DNA of 64,000 bases from Isoetes taiwanensis (taxonomy: Eukaryota; Streptophyta; Lycopodiopsida; Isoetales; Isoetaceae), in NCBI GenBank assembly GCA_021234155.1, contig JAJEKV010000091.1:2611501-2675500 (forward strand), written 5' to 3'. A program made the position numbers and the translations under genes. Numbering within the stretch: the stretch's first letter is position 1; every line of letters starts with the position of its first letter. The notes below the pieces were generated by a model. That model did not search any database. It was not told where the DNA came from and saw only the letters and a program-made list of their open reading frames with translations. Shown here in pieces: positions 22,452 to 34,205 of this stretch.

Positions 22452-24975
22452 TCATGGACCTCCACTCCTTTGATCGCTCAACAGCTGCTGACTTGTACCA
22501 AGCTTCCCTCTTTTTTTCCCGCTGGGCTTTTTGTCTGAACAACTTAGCGAGTGTTGATTCATACTGGTTCCGTGATTTCTTGTCCCATTTGGACACAATC
22601 CTCCTATAAAATCATTGACACATGTGCTATAAGGAATTCCTAATTGAACCTCTGTGTTGAGTAAAGCGGAAGAATGCATTCTTTGCTTACTTATAGGAGT
22701 TCTCCATTCCCTGTGTATTCCAAATTCCCAGGCTTCTATATTCCCTGACAAACCACACGCCATGTGCAAACAGAATATGAACATAGTGTGTCAAATTGGC
22801 TTCACTCCATGCTATCAGGAAAGACTTAGTGAAGTTTGTAACGGCCTCCTGGAATTTGGCAACATCATTTTCCTGCACTACCTTTTTCTGCATTTCCTTC
22901 ACTAGTACAGAGAAATGAGAAATCCTGCCATGCCTTGAGTTTCTTCAGGCATGATCTACCACGATCACTTTGATCATCCTCAGTTGCCATAAGATCCTTG
23001 TAAGCTTCCCAAACACTAGATGAGTTCTCTTTCGCGGGAGGCAAAAACCTCTTAGCCTTTGGACCACCCATACTGGATTTCAGGGGAACTTTGTTGGATA
23101 CTCTTGGATTTTGAAGTATTTTGTAGTGCCCACCACGAAGTCTCATATTAGATAGCACCTTTTCAACCTCACGCATGGCAGCTTCCCTAGAGCTTTGCGG
23201 TGATTTATTTCAAGCAAACAAGATTACTCATGTAAATCATCTTGCCTATGATTCTCAAGAAAGCATGGAGGGTGCATATGTGTACTCTTTTTAACAGAAT
23301 TGATAGAATTGGCATCAAGGTAGCATCCTTCTCTTCTCTATTTGGTGGCTCATCTTCGACACAGTCTAGGGTACTCTTGCCCAACCCATCTGAACCTTTT
23401 CTCGCATAGAAACAGTAAGGACAAGCATGAGTAGTCTTACCAGCACCATGCTTCATTCCGTACATGCATTTTATTATTTTCAAATCTGCAGCAAGGTGTC
23501 ATTCAATCTCGTACTCACCATATTAGGAACTGCAAGCTTTTCTCCGATCCCGTGAGAGGCAATCATAGTGGCAAAGTGTGTTTGATCAAAAACCCATTTC
23601 AATATACTATGATTTTCCTCTGGTACTTGAAATAAACCAACCCACCAAATGTGATCTTCAGAATGGATGGAAAACTTACTGTCTTGATTTGACTCTTCAT
23701 TCCCTGTATTCATCAAAGCTCTGTTCATTAGACTCAATGAAACCCTCTCGTATTTCTCACCTTTCACCAATTCTATTTCATCCAACTTCAAAACAATTCT
23801 TAGTTTATCAGCGCACTCTTCTATGTTCACGTCATAGAATTGAATCAAAAGCTGAAGCATTCTACTTAAGTCTATCCAGCAATTGTTATTTTCATTAAGA
23901 CAGAAAGTATCACCAAACTTCGACTTTTTCTTACCTTTGGTATAAGGTGGCAATATATCCAAATTGACACTACTGGTCAGCTGATACATATCACCAAGAA
24001 GCTCTTGCACTTGTCTGTTTCTCGATGATCTTTAAGCCCTTATACTAGTCATCCTTGGTAGTAAAATAGTTTTGATAATGCCTTGTTGTTCAAGGCCATC
24101 CTGCAGGCATCTGAACAAAGCAATATAAGCCTGCCTACTTATTCCGACATTGTCACATAGTTCTTGCATTGATTCCGAGGTTTGACTGTTTCCCAATTCC
24201 TGCAGCACTTGTTGACATAGCTTTCCTAAGTTGAATGCTACCAGAAAGCTTTAACATTCTCAATACATCATCTTTAGTAACTAATTTCTTTAACAAACAT
24301 GCAATATTAGCATGTTTTCTCTTATTTTCTTGTGCAGGGTTTGGATCCATAAGCTTCTTAATAGCCATGATCCTTTTGTTTACCCTCCACCCCAGGGGCT
24401 AATATATTTATGGGCTTCAAGATTCTTGCCCTTTCCGTGAACCCCAGTGGAGTTGTTTTCATTCTTTTGACTCGCTTGTAGAGGGAACTATTTTCTTGCA
24501 CAACCCTCTTCATTCCTTGCTACAGTGACTTCCTCTCTATCACCAATTTTTAATTTTCTACCTCCAATTCATTGAGCTTGCGGCATTGTTGAGACAACAA
24601 GTATTTCGCCTGTTGGAGCTGATTAACAACTGATAAAATTTTGCAATTAAATCTATACAAGTGTTTATACATAGCCCACAAATGTGGATCAATATTACGA
24701 TTAACCAAATTATTACGGTAACCGAGTAAACCTTGCTGACCCTTGCAAGCAAATTCAATAAGACGAGATACAGAGTGGAAGTTTGGATGGGCTCGAGTGA
24801 AAGGATCATAAGGATACAGTTGCCCTTTAGCCCAGAGATCTATATTCATAGCTCCAGAAACTTGCAAAGCATCTTCATCTATTGGTTGTTTTCAAGTGAA
24901 CTTATTCCTGTAAGGCAGGCATCCTTTTGGCACTTGCACTCTAAATTGACTCTCGAAATTAGTTTGATCCTAAAA
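22452..24975 (-). pseudogene. Coiled-coil, transposase-like protein of unassigned family (copy B)
   Basis: This has the same domain order as copy A. It reads VPKGCLPYRNKFT, then PIDEDAL...NIDLWAKGQLYPYDP (about 24820-24960); a coiled-coil region (about 24430-24640); NNCWIDLSRMLQLLIQFYDV (about 23840-23890); KLDEIELVKGEKYERVSLSL (about 23740-23795); HIWWVGLFQVPEE and ILKWVFDQT; AADLKIIKCMYGMKHGAGKT with ACPYCFYA (about 23420-23490); HICTLHAFLRIIGKMIYM (about 23225-23290); FTKSFLIAWSEANLTHYVHI; and SLGIWNTQGMENSYK (about 22690-22830). A TGA interrupts the N-terminal block, the centre needs several frame changes, and a TAA follows ENSYK where copy A has Gln. The CPYC pair is intact here, whereas copy A has lost one Cys. 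The shared blocks, with much change between them, indicate selection in the past and two independent old insertions. Confidence 0.6.
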
Positions 24976-25614
24976 CAGAAGTATTAGAAACAAGAACAAT
25001 CAAAAGAATGCAATGAGAATTTGGAAACCAAATACCTTCACCATTGAGATTGCAAACCAGAGCCGAGCTTAGAATTAGGAAGATTCTTGCCAACAAACAG
25101 AGCGAAATTGAAACATTTTGCTCTATTTGCTAGCAAGAATCTGCCATAATTCGAATTCAAACGATGCTTGGACGCTCAAGCAATTCGAATTCAAACGATA
25201 CTTGGGTGCGATAGCAAGCTCGATGATGCGAACAAGCTCGACGGTGCTGAAGCTCGATTGCTGTGGGAGTTCAGTTTACTGGGATAGGGAAAATCTTAGA
25301 TGCAATCATCAAATTTTGTGGTCGTTAGGAAATAATGATTGCAAAACATTAGGGTTGGGAGAGCGAAAGTTGGGTATGGAAGGGGAAGGGGGTAGATTCG
25401 GGATGCTACGTAGTAGCCCCTCCAAAATACTCTTACAAAGCGTCTAAATAATCCCAAATATCCTCTAATGTCAAGCGATTTCCATGCTGGTCAAAATGAG
25501 AGAGATTGAAGGAGATGATCCCTACAAACCAAAAACCTTAACCACTAGCCCTTGCAAGTTAAGTTTATCCAACCATTGCCCACGGTGGGTTTGGAATAAG
25601 GTTAAGATACATAA

Positions 25615-25705
25615 CTCTTAGAATATTCTTGCTTTAAAGAATATTCCAGTGATTACTACCATAACTCTTGGAATATTCTTCTTTCAAAGAATATTCCAAT
25701 GATTA
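25615..25705. repeat. Tandem duplication with four GAATATTC palindromes
   Basis: The block cataactcttRgaatattct, then tcaaagaatattcca is present twice in tandem (25610-25655 and 25668-25712). Each unit carries two GAATATTC palindromes, which are perfect GAA-nn-TTC heat-shock-element cores. No gene start is seen close by, so a regulatory role is only a possibility. Confidence 0.45.
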
Positions 25706-26370
25706 TTGCGATAATCATCAAAAATGCCTTTTTGAATACAATTTTAGGTCCTCTGTTCTATTTCCTCTGGTATAATTTTGTTTTCTCTCTTTCTTCTATT
25801 TCTGATTTTGCACCATTGCCACCAGATTAAAGGGGCAAATCACTGCTAATTCGAAGTGGATATGGCACAAATCAGGACAAAACAATGCAGGAAAGGGACG
25901 GTGGAACATTCCAAAGCATAGATCAAAGCAGATTTCACAGGGGGGGAATGCCGAAAAGGGATGGTGGAAATATATCAAAGCATTCTTAGAAGTCATGCCG
26001 CTGCAGCACAACCCCTGGAAGGAGGTTAGCACTGGAAAAAGAACTAATCTGTCTAAAATCAAAATAAGTTTTATGTTCTTAGCCCAAAGGCTTTTTTTTT
26101 TCCTTCTAATAGATCTTCTGATACTGCCTTTATTGTATGCTGCATTTTCTTAATTAGATTGCGGTAGTAAAGGGCTCGCTTTGCTTTTCCTCTATCAATT
26201 GCAAAACTGGCCTCTGAAGCATTTTCCTTGAACAAAATATAATCTGCAAAAAGTGTCTTCAAATTTTCATGTTGTGAAGCTTCTCCATCTACACCTATGT
26301 TCGACACCCAATCTGCAACTCTAGTTCTTCATCAATTTGATTCAACTTGATTTGACCTATGGTTAAGGAA

Positions 26371-26463
26371 GGTCAACCTCCTCTCAAGGGCGAGAGTCAT
26401 AAAAAATAACCCTCTTGGCCTGAGGGTTATTTTGCATAACCCTCTCAAGGAGGAGGTTAACCT
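26371..26463. mobile_element. Small foldback / MITE-like sequence
   Basis: The end GGTCAACCTCCTCTCAAGGG is nearly the reverse complement of the other end, CTTGAGAGGG...GGAGGAGGTTAACC. Inside is a perfect 12-bp stem, AAAATAACCCTC and GAGGGTTATTTT, at 26403-26433 with a 7-nt loop. The 93-bp unit folds almost completely on itself. I could not define a target-site duplication. Confidence 0.5.
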
Positions 26464-28700
26464 CCTCTTCTCAAGTGCCCTAGATTCAACCAATTTCCAA
26501 GAGGGCAAAAAAATGCCCCGAGCACAGTAAATTTAGGGAAGTGATTCCATTTAGGGAAGTGATTCCACCTGACGAGATTTTTTTGCTGTAATTCAGTCGG
26601 ACGGGATTTTTTTTTGTTGCAATTCCGTCATAAGAGATACCTTTGCCAAAAATATCACCAAACCCAGGGTGACATTATTTTCACCCTTTCATATTTTCAC
26701 CCTTTCAGGCTAGCTTAAATTGTGCTTGTTAGGCTTTTATACCCGTTTTACCAAGAGACATGGACATTTGCCGTTCTATGAAAAAAATTGTGTAATTGGC
26801 GTCGAATTGTGTAACATGTCTATACTTGGTGAGTAACCACGCGCCATTCCATTACAGATTACGTCACTATTACGTATAAGAAGAGTTGTATTACATGGAC
26901 TCGAGCTATAATCATCGTTCAAAGTTATCAAAAGAATTGTGACAATTGTACCAAGCTGAAACGTTTGGGGGTATCTTGATACAATTAAACTGGCAATTTA
27001 ACCAAATTTTAATTTGCCAAATTGATGAATGGCCTTAGAAGCCCATTAGTAGATGGAGAATACTATTTCTACTACGTCTAGTTTCAAGATTGCTTTTTGT
27101 TGAAACATTAGGATCTTTCATGATCATGATATAACCACTGACTTTCTTAAGTGAGCCAAAATTAGCAATTTCATCAACATAACCAGGAAGTTTAATGAAT
27201 AAGGGTAGTAAAAGCTGGAGCTCTACTACTGTTCTAGGATGGGAGATGCCCTACAATTTGACCTATTCGGTTGAATACGATCAGTTATTACAGAAGACTA
27301 TTCCAGTTGCAATTACAAATTTTGCTAACAAATATGCAGCAAAAAACTTATTATATTTTGACTTACACAAAGTTGGGACATTCACCTTTGCTGTTGCGTA
27401 CTTTGAAATCGCTTTTACGAGTCCCATCAATCCACAGCACAGATGAAGAGGCGCTTCATTTGCGTAGGCTATAAAGACTGATTAAGCAATGCATAAAGAG
27501 TTGAAATACACTTGCGATGCAAGCAAGGGTACAATGGTAGGTGCTGCAACACAGTATTTATGAATATGCGCATAAATGGGTACTTTGAATTTCGTGAATC
27601 TACACATACTTTGCTTTAACCGCAAGACAAAAGCTTTTGCCAGTACATGCATTCAAGCAGCATATACTTCGAAAGAATAAATAGAAGCATCTAGCCTAAA
27701 TGAATATTTTGTATGCAGCTGAGGCATTAGAGGGTCTTCTAAATTACATTACAGCAAAAACTTATTTCAATCCAATGCAGCGCTGAATTTCAGTCATCTC
27801 TTTTGCAAGTGAACAGGTTCAACCAAAGCAAGCAATTGTTGATTGTTACAGAATAAGCTGAATGACGTTGCATGCAATAACTAAAAGCTGAAAAGTTGTG
27901 CTGCATTCTAACTATTAAAATGCTTACCAGGTATAGAGTTGGAGGGGCATTTGAGAGTGGAAAAGCTGCAGAAAAGGTAAAGGCTCAAAGGATGTGATAT
28001 TGGCGCGGCTCAGTCTGATCGCAATGCTACGAGGTTTAGCATTGAAATCTGATTGAGCCGAACCAATATCGCATACCCCGAGCGAATGCTTCTCAATCTC
28101 TGAAACCTACATAAAAGCAAACACTTTAGACCGAGCAATGCTGAAACCCCGAAGAAAAAAAAACACGAGGAATACAACCTGCAGGAAGACGATAAAAGAG
28201 CGTTTTGGCGAGAAACAAAAACAAGCCACATGCGCATCAACAAGTAAAACGGATATACAAGCTCAAAGGAGAGCCAAGACAAAAAAGAATAGGAAGGTTG
28301 CCGCTGCAGCATAGCGTGTGAGACGTGTTTTCGCAATCAAGGGCAGATCTCCAAATGATAGAGGAGACAACGTTTGCTAGTTCAGTTATATATCGAATGG
28401 AGAAGGGGGAAGAAGAGAAGAGAGGCTTTTTCAAATTGGACTAATTGGAGCATTAGGGAGATGTAACAGCACTTGCTCTCAAAGCTGTAGCTGAAGCACA
28501 TCGGCGATAAATAGCATTGATGGACATGCTCCACCTTTTCTCGCATCGGCTGAGTGTGTAAGAGAATAATCCATAGCCTTGCATTGCATTGCACCGTCGC
28601 TGTTACGACGTGCTGCCTTTTAAATAGCAGCTGTCCTAACTGCAGCCCCCATTCATTCCCCAATAAATGCTCCATGCCTCCCTCGTACATTCCTCCCTAA

Positions 28701-31453
28701 TTGCAGATTTGCTCCCTAATCCCTCACGATTTTCGTCTCATCTTGCTTTCCGGGAGGGGAGAATCGCATGCATGATTATTTGTTGCAGCGGCGTGTAATG
28801 GCGAGAGCGACTGAAGCAACTTTCTTCGCTGCATTGCATTTTTTCCTACACACCTTGCAATGCAACGAGAATTCCTTCATCTGGGTCTAGATTTAATCCA
28901 GATTTGGTAGCTGGACGGAGGCATTTAAGCATCAAAACTTGGATTTGAAGGGCATGATGGTGGCAATTAGGGTGCGATACAATTCAAATCGGGAATATAT
29001 GAATTTCTTGAGTACTCACGTGTGTGCTTGACAGGCTTTAAGGCTTGGATGAAGGGGGGCACAAGAAAAGCCAAGGCTGAGGAATCCATATACAGATTCT
29101 GAGGCGAAAGGGGAATGAATTAGTATAGTAAAGACTATTCGTCTGACTAGTTCATTCATCGTTGAAGGAGACGGCCCTTTCGCTGCAGTCAAGGCTCTGA
29201 GCAAAGGCTGACAACGGAGTTGAGATTTGCCTCCAATTTTGTACTTACTTTTTCCGCTCGCAAATGTCCAGCCCAACTCCCTTATTCTTCCTTTTCTTCC
29301 TTCCTCTATTCTATTCCATTCCATTCCATGCCTGACTATTGTGCTGCCTTGGAAGTGGACCAAAACTGCCATCCAAGGCGTGCCTTGAGACACCGGCTCA
29401 AATGCCATCATTGGCATCTGGGTCCCACTCGCCCCTTCCTTTTGTCCCCTTCTCCTTCCTTGTTGATGTTGATGGCTGTCTTGGGATTGCCTTCCTCATT
29501 TTCTTATTCTAATACTAATATATAACACTTGTGTGTCCATTCGGAAATTGCTTGTTGCCTTAGTTAACACTTTGGTCGTATCTTTGGCTTAGTTAGTTGG
29601 CATGTATCCATCCATCTCTTTGTACTCTAAATCTTTTTGCATGTAATACAAGAAGATGACATATAATTAACATATTGTAAAGCTTTCATGCACGTGATTT
29701 GCTCCCATAAGAAGTATATGATTTTAGAATGGGCCTCGCATCAAAACGACAAAAACCTTCTAATAAATAGGCTTCTCGTTCATCTCAGCAGATTTTCTAC
29801 AATGGTGGATAGGGGGTAGACGCGCAAATGCGAACTACTCACAAAAAAATAAATAAAGAGAATGTCCAATTATACATCTTGGACCCCAAAAAATACAATG
29901 CTAATAGATGTTTGGTTTCTGTACCTGTCGAAGGCTTATCACTGAGATAAAAAAACCAAGGCCTTTTGAGTTTTTAAGGAAAAACCCTAGTGTTTTGTAA
30001 GCCTTCGGCAAGAGGCTTGGATAAATGGAAGGCTGAGAAATCGCTCCCAAAAAACCCACGAATTGAACCTGTATCTGCAATCACCAACACAAAACAAATG
30101 TGGGGAAAAAAAAAAAAAAAAGGACCTCCCAAGGTGGAGGGGTTGATCACACATGCCACACGACAGAAAAACCTCTTCAAATAGAGGGGCTGCTCACGAG
30201 TGTCAGGCGACAAATACATTGTCAGCTAGAAACAGGGATCATCTATTGTGCTACATATTCTAAACGAGGTGCATCCTGGGCTACCATGATCGTTGGATCT
30301 GTCGATCCTACAGCGGCCCCGATTGTATGTTAGAGCCTTTGGGTGCCTCTTATTTCGATTATGGTCATTTATGATTGGGGGCGCCTATGGCTTTAAAATA
30401 TGAAATAAGAGTTCGCCTAAGGTTTTACAATACGAAATATGGGGACTCGAACCCCCGGGGGTTTCACCTAGGCATATGGGGATACCACATCTGCGTGCAA
30501 GGGGTCCAGAGAAAACCCTTGTATACGACCTTTTTGAGGTGGAAAACCCCTACATACGTAAATAGGAAAAGCCAGTTTCCAAGCCCCTTTCCGTAGATGT
30601 ACTTTCGGACTATCCTAATTTTTACATACCCCTACCCGATCTTGTACTTGAGTTTGTGCTTGTGCACCTTACCCCTATGTACAGAATAAATAAAATTTCA
30701 AAATGTTTTTAATTGACATTTCTCGCATCTCGGTCTCGCATTTCCCTGGGGTTCTTACATGCATGCGACGTTACAAGGGTAATTCTAAGGAGCCTTTGCA
30801 AAGCAAGACAAATGCAAACCGATTCAAGTAATATTAAGCATATGGACTATAAGCCTAAGCCTAAGTCTATAAAATGCATAAGTTCAATCATAAATGTTAC
30901 AATGTTTTTCAAGGATTCGAGTGCATAGAACTTAACTAAGCAGTTGTGAAAGTGTTCAATCATATTATCAAAAAGCCAAATGCTTTCACCATCGAGCTCC
31001 TTATCTGGTCAATCAAGCCATCCTTTATATTCCACAAAGACAACAATGTCGATGTTCCATTGCACACAACCACCTGCGTTGGGAGATTCCACGTCATATT
31101 GACTTAAATTGAACAATTAAACAGTTGTAAATCCATGTATTTTAAATGGTATTTTTAACGTATGTCCACCAATGAACATATAAATTTTGTTTAATGTATT
31201 GTCTGCCAAGGCTAGGCAAGAGACTAACAATAAGATGTAGAGCATGTAGCTGCTTGCATGAGACATGAACATAAATGTGTGAGAAACCATTGGTTGCATT
31301 GTCGCTGATTTGAGCACAAAAAGTTATATACAGGACTGGCACAAAGAATACAATAATATAAAATTAAGCCAAAATCTTGGATGGTATACTTACATTTGCC
31401 TTGTGTAGAATGAAATTTATACAGCCTTATTTCACATGTTACAGTGACATGCA
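28701..31453. other. Non-coding; B-box-like word near 30460
   Basis: No conserved coding segment is seen. Near 30445-30475 the reverse strand contains GGTGAAACCCCCGGGGGTT followed by CGAGTCC, resembling a tRNA T-arm or pol III B box. A related word occurs at 34960. No tRNA cloverleaf can be formed around it. Confidence 0.35.
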
Positions 31454-33298
31454 TTAAGTAGAGGGTGGAAGCTCGTCAGCACATGTTTTTGTCTTCAGAA
31501 CAGATCCAAGTAGCTCCCATATTCTGCTAATAATATCCTGAAATGATGGCCGCAACTTGGGGTCGCTATCAAAATCAAGAATTTCAGAAAAGATAGTATG
31601 TCACACAAAAAGGATTCAACCACAGTAGGATACCTGTGCCAACAATCTTCAATCAGTCTAGCAGAAGCAGGATCTACATAGTCTGGAACCGTTAGCCTGC
31701 AGTTCATAAATCCTACAGCTCCAACAACCTGCATTCAGAGCTATCATGTGACTTGACCACTCTAAATAAGCCTTGATGAAAATGAGAAAGTACATGAGAC
31801 AAAGCAAAACGCAAAAGCCCAACACCATGGTGTACACACCAGATTCTCATGTAGATGTTGATACAATGCACAAGGTTAATTCTCTGCATAGGGTTCATGC
31901 CATCCCATGGAGCCTGTTCTATAAATAGCTCCCACAAAATGACTCCAAAACTATACACGTCGGACCAGCGAAAATTTTAGTGGCCCCGGCGGGCCATTTG
32001 GCCACAAATTACAGGTTCAGGCAAAATGCGACGGCCGGCTTGAGTAGGATGCCTTACCTACAGACTACCTGCAGATTCGCCATTTCGTGGCAATTTATTG
32101 CCTATTAGGACATTAGAATGGCCAATTAGATGTTTGCTAATTGGAGCGGTATCGACTTTGGGGCCAATTTAGTCCCAAGTGAGAATTAGATATGCTTATG
32201 GAATGGCCATTTAGGCCACTTGGCCAAATTCTGTAATGCCTTAAGCTTGCCAAATCTTAACTCATTAAGAGACCCCCTCATAATTCATCACCTATGGGGG
32301 GCCAACATTATTAGAAATTTTTATTCCTAAATATATCTACCAACTAAGAATAATCCCGCTCTTTTGGAAAATCAAATGTTGAGGCACTTTTCAATCCTCT
32401 TTACGAAGACTCCAGCATCCGATTTCCGATTCTCCCTACCAGCAATATGTGCATTATTGAAATACATGGGGTATGAATTCAAATTCATACAACATGTAAC
32501 TTAAACACATTTATATAGGGTAGCATCTTCTTTGTGTTTGGGCAACTAGCTCTATATTTAATAAGAATCTAGATAAAAATTGCCATTTGAGCTACATATT
32601 ATTAGATATTTGGTTCAAAAATCGCCAATTGGGTTGCAGCCACATTAGAAAAAAATAGAAAAAATGGCCAATTCAGGCTACACTTTTGGGGCCATATTTT
32701 ACAAGGAATGGCCAATTAACTATACTTATACAAAATTATAGGTCCCTTAAAATTTTCCCTGCGTCGGACCTGCATATTAAGAGCAGTTACAGTTTTTGTA
32801 GTACATAGTAGCAGGTTTCTTTTATAGGAAATAACCAGACCCTTGTGTTTTCAGATCTGGTTTAGTATAGCCGGCAAATTTATGTGTGGCAATCAGACTT
32901 AAAACTCCCTTCAAATCAGAAATTGTCAGCTTACTTTTCATCAGAGGATTCGTTCCGCAGTACTTCTGGTGCCATCCATTGGAGCTGCACACGCACGTCA
33001 ATCAAATCTATTTATCATGAAATAAATTATGCATATGAAAAGGCAGGGCTCGCAGACATAATTTCCTCTTCCAGCCAGACTTTGTTGTTAGAAGAGTGGC
33101 ATGTTTTATTCGTGATAAGCCAAAATTAGCTACCGTATAAGGTTTAGCAAACATTTCTTTTCAAAGAACCGCAACCAACCAAGGGTAACATAAGTTGTAC
33201 CTTTATTGTCGGTCCTTATCCACCAAAAGGTTGGAGGATTTTAAATCACGATGTAATACACGGGCCTGCAATGATGAAGATAATTCATACCCCCGTGC
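31454..33298 (-). pseudogene. Raf-like MAP3K (CTR1/MAPKKK-delta type) kinase-domain pseudogene
   Basis: Minus-strand exons are readable. 33201-33298 holds MNYLHH and HRDLKSSNLLVDKD. About 33075-33133 reads VANFGLSRIKHATLLTTKSG. 32940-32995 reads QWMAPEVLRNESSDEK. The exon entered at 32770 and resumed at 31965 reads [17 protein letters not shown] and PWDGMNPMQ. 31634-31728 reads [20 protein letters not shown] and LIEDCW. 31454-31565 reads SDPKLRPSFQDIISRIWELL to a TAA. The 68-nt intron at 31566-31633 is canonical GT-AG and keeps phase. These motifs are those of plant Raf-like MAP3Ks. Damage is extensive: two compensating indels before HRD, a further frameshift at the end of that exon, DFG changed to NFG, a lost acceptor before it, a lost donor after MNPMQ, and a 796-bp hAT insertion. 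N-terminal domains were not found. Confidence 0.85.
31966..32761. mobile_element. Non-autonomous hAT-type DNA transposon (copy 2, 796 bp)
   Basis: It is flanked by a perfect 8-bp target-site duplication, CGTCGGAC (31958-31965 and 32762-32769). The terminal repeats are CAGCGAAAATTTTAGTGGCC and GGTCCCTTAAAATTTTCCCTG. It is highly similar along its whole length to the copy at 12693-13484. It sits inside the kinase exon encoding the SDVYSFG motif (subdomain IX). The perfect duplication here, against 7 of 8 for copy 1, suggests a younger insertion. Confidence 0.92.
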
Positions 33299-33523
33299 CT
33301 ATTGATGACATATATCGGTTAACGAGAAACCGAATCCAAGGTAACTAAGTATACATAACATTTCGAGAGAACTTCGGGGGTTGCAAAGATATAAATCAAG
33401 CTGTCCTCTGTCATGAGGGTTCGATGACTACATGTGATATGAGTCTATAAATGCCAGTAGAAACAAAACGATTTATTTCATAAGTAAACATAACTACTCA
33501 TTTTTTATCATTTGTCCGATCCA

Positions 33524-34205
33524 CTTACGGTGAGAGATTAGGCGATGATATCTGCATCATTGATGGAAACATGTGCCTTGGCAAGTTCCCACAACCAGTC
33601 CCTGTTTCCATCCTTGGGAGGAACAAATACCCTGTTCGTGACCTCCCCGGTAACTTCTTTGGTGGTTAATCCCAACTCAATAGCAACCGGTTTTAATGTT
33701 CCTTCCTTAGCTAGAAAAAATATGGTCCTTGAAGCATATCCTTGAGATCGTTTCGATTCGTTAATCCTTGATATATAGGGCATGAACAGGTCATAATAAT
33801 CCGGGATGAAGCCTTTTGTTTTGTAGAGCCTGCGGTGACTTTGAGTTGGAATATGAAAATTTTGAAAGGAATTTTACTGATTGCCACAAGCTACCTGTTG
33901 AAGAGTAGAGCCTTCAAGCTGTTCAAGAATGTGTGATACACTTATGGATGATTCGGTGGTCCATATTGTCTTTGGATCGAGGCTGCTTCTTGGTGGAAAT
34001 TCATGCGAGAATCACTTCAAGCATGAGAACAAATAATCAAATGAAGGTTTTAGTAGAGAAATTACTTTCGGAACCTTGGATAACAAGGGGATTTTCCCCC
34101 GCAAGTCTCTGCCTACCAAATTCTTCATCTTGCATCCAAGCATCTTCACTATCCAAACCGAGTATAATTTTATTACCCGGAAAATAATAGTACATATCGC
34201 CATAT
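33524..34205 (-). pseudogene. Plant lipoxygenase (LOX) pseudogene fragment
   Basis: The minus strand reads LOX-domain segments in order. These are AWMQDEEFGRQRLAGENPLV (about 34085-34145); LDPKT and SISVSHILEQLEGSTLQQ with a GTAGC donor (about 33905-33985); LYKTKGFIPDYYDLFMPYIS (about 33770-33830); YASRTIFFLAKEGTLKPVAI (about 33670-33735); and NRVFVPPKDGNRDWLWELAK then AHVSINDA (about 33560-33630). Plant LOX oxygenates polyunsaturated fatty acids using a non-haem iron. A one-base deletion right after NDA puts the following YHRLISH out of frame, and a GTAAGT donor follows. The His-rich iron-binding exon beyond it is absent. Two compensating indels disturb the LDPKT-x-GPP region. Confidence 0.85.

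Larger units (their letters stand above)
24976..28700. other. Mostly non-coding; scattered small structures
   Basis: The stretch holds the GAATATTC cluster at 25615-25705, the foldback at 26371-26463 and an isolated minus frame at 26071-26307. That frame reads NLKTLFADYILFKENASEAS, then YYRNLIKKMQHTIKAVSEDL. It has protein-like composition but no family I recognise, so it might be a lone exon. Long frames near 28010-28690 look low in information, and I do not call them genes. Confidence 0.35.

Noticed and set aside
28010-28690. Overlapping minus-strand ORFs as a membrane protein gene
   Set aside because: The frames are rich in Leu, Ser and Phe with no recognisable motif. Two frames overlap, and nothing favours either.
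30440-30480. tRNA gene
   Set aside because: There is a T-arm-like word, but no acceptor, D or anticodon arms can be drawn around it.
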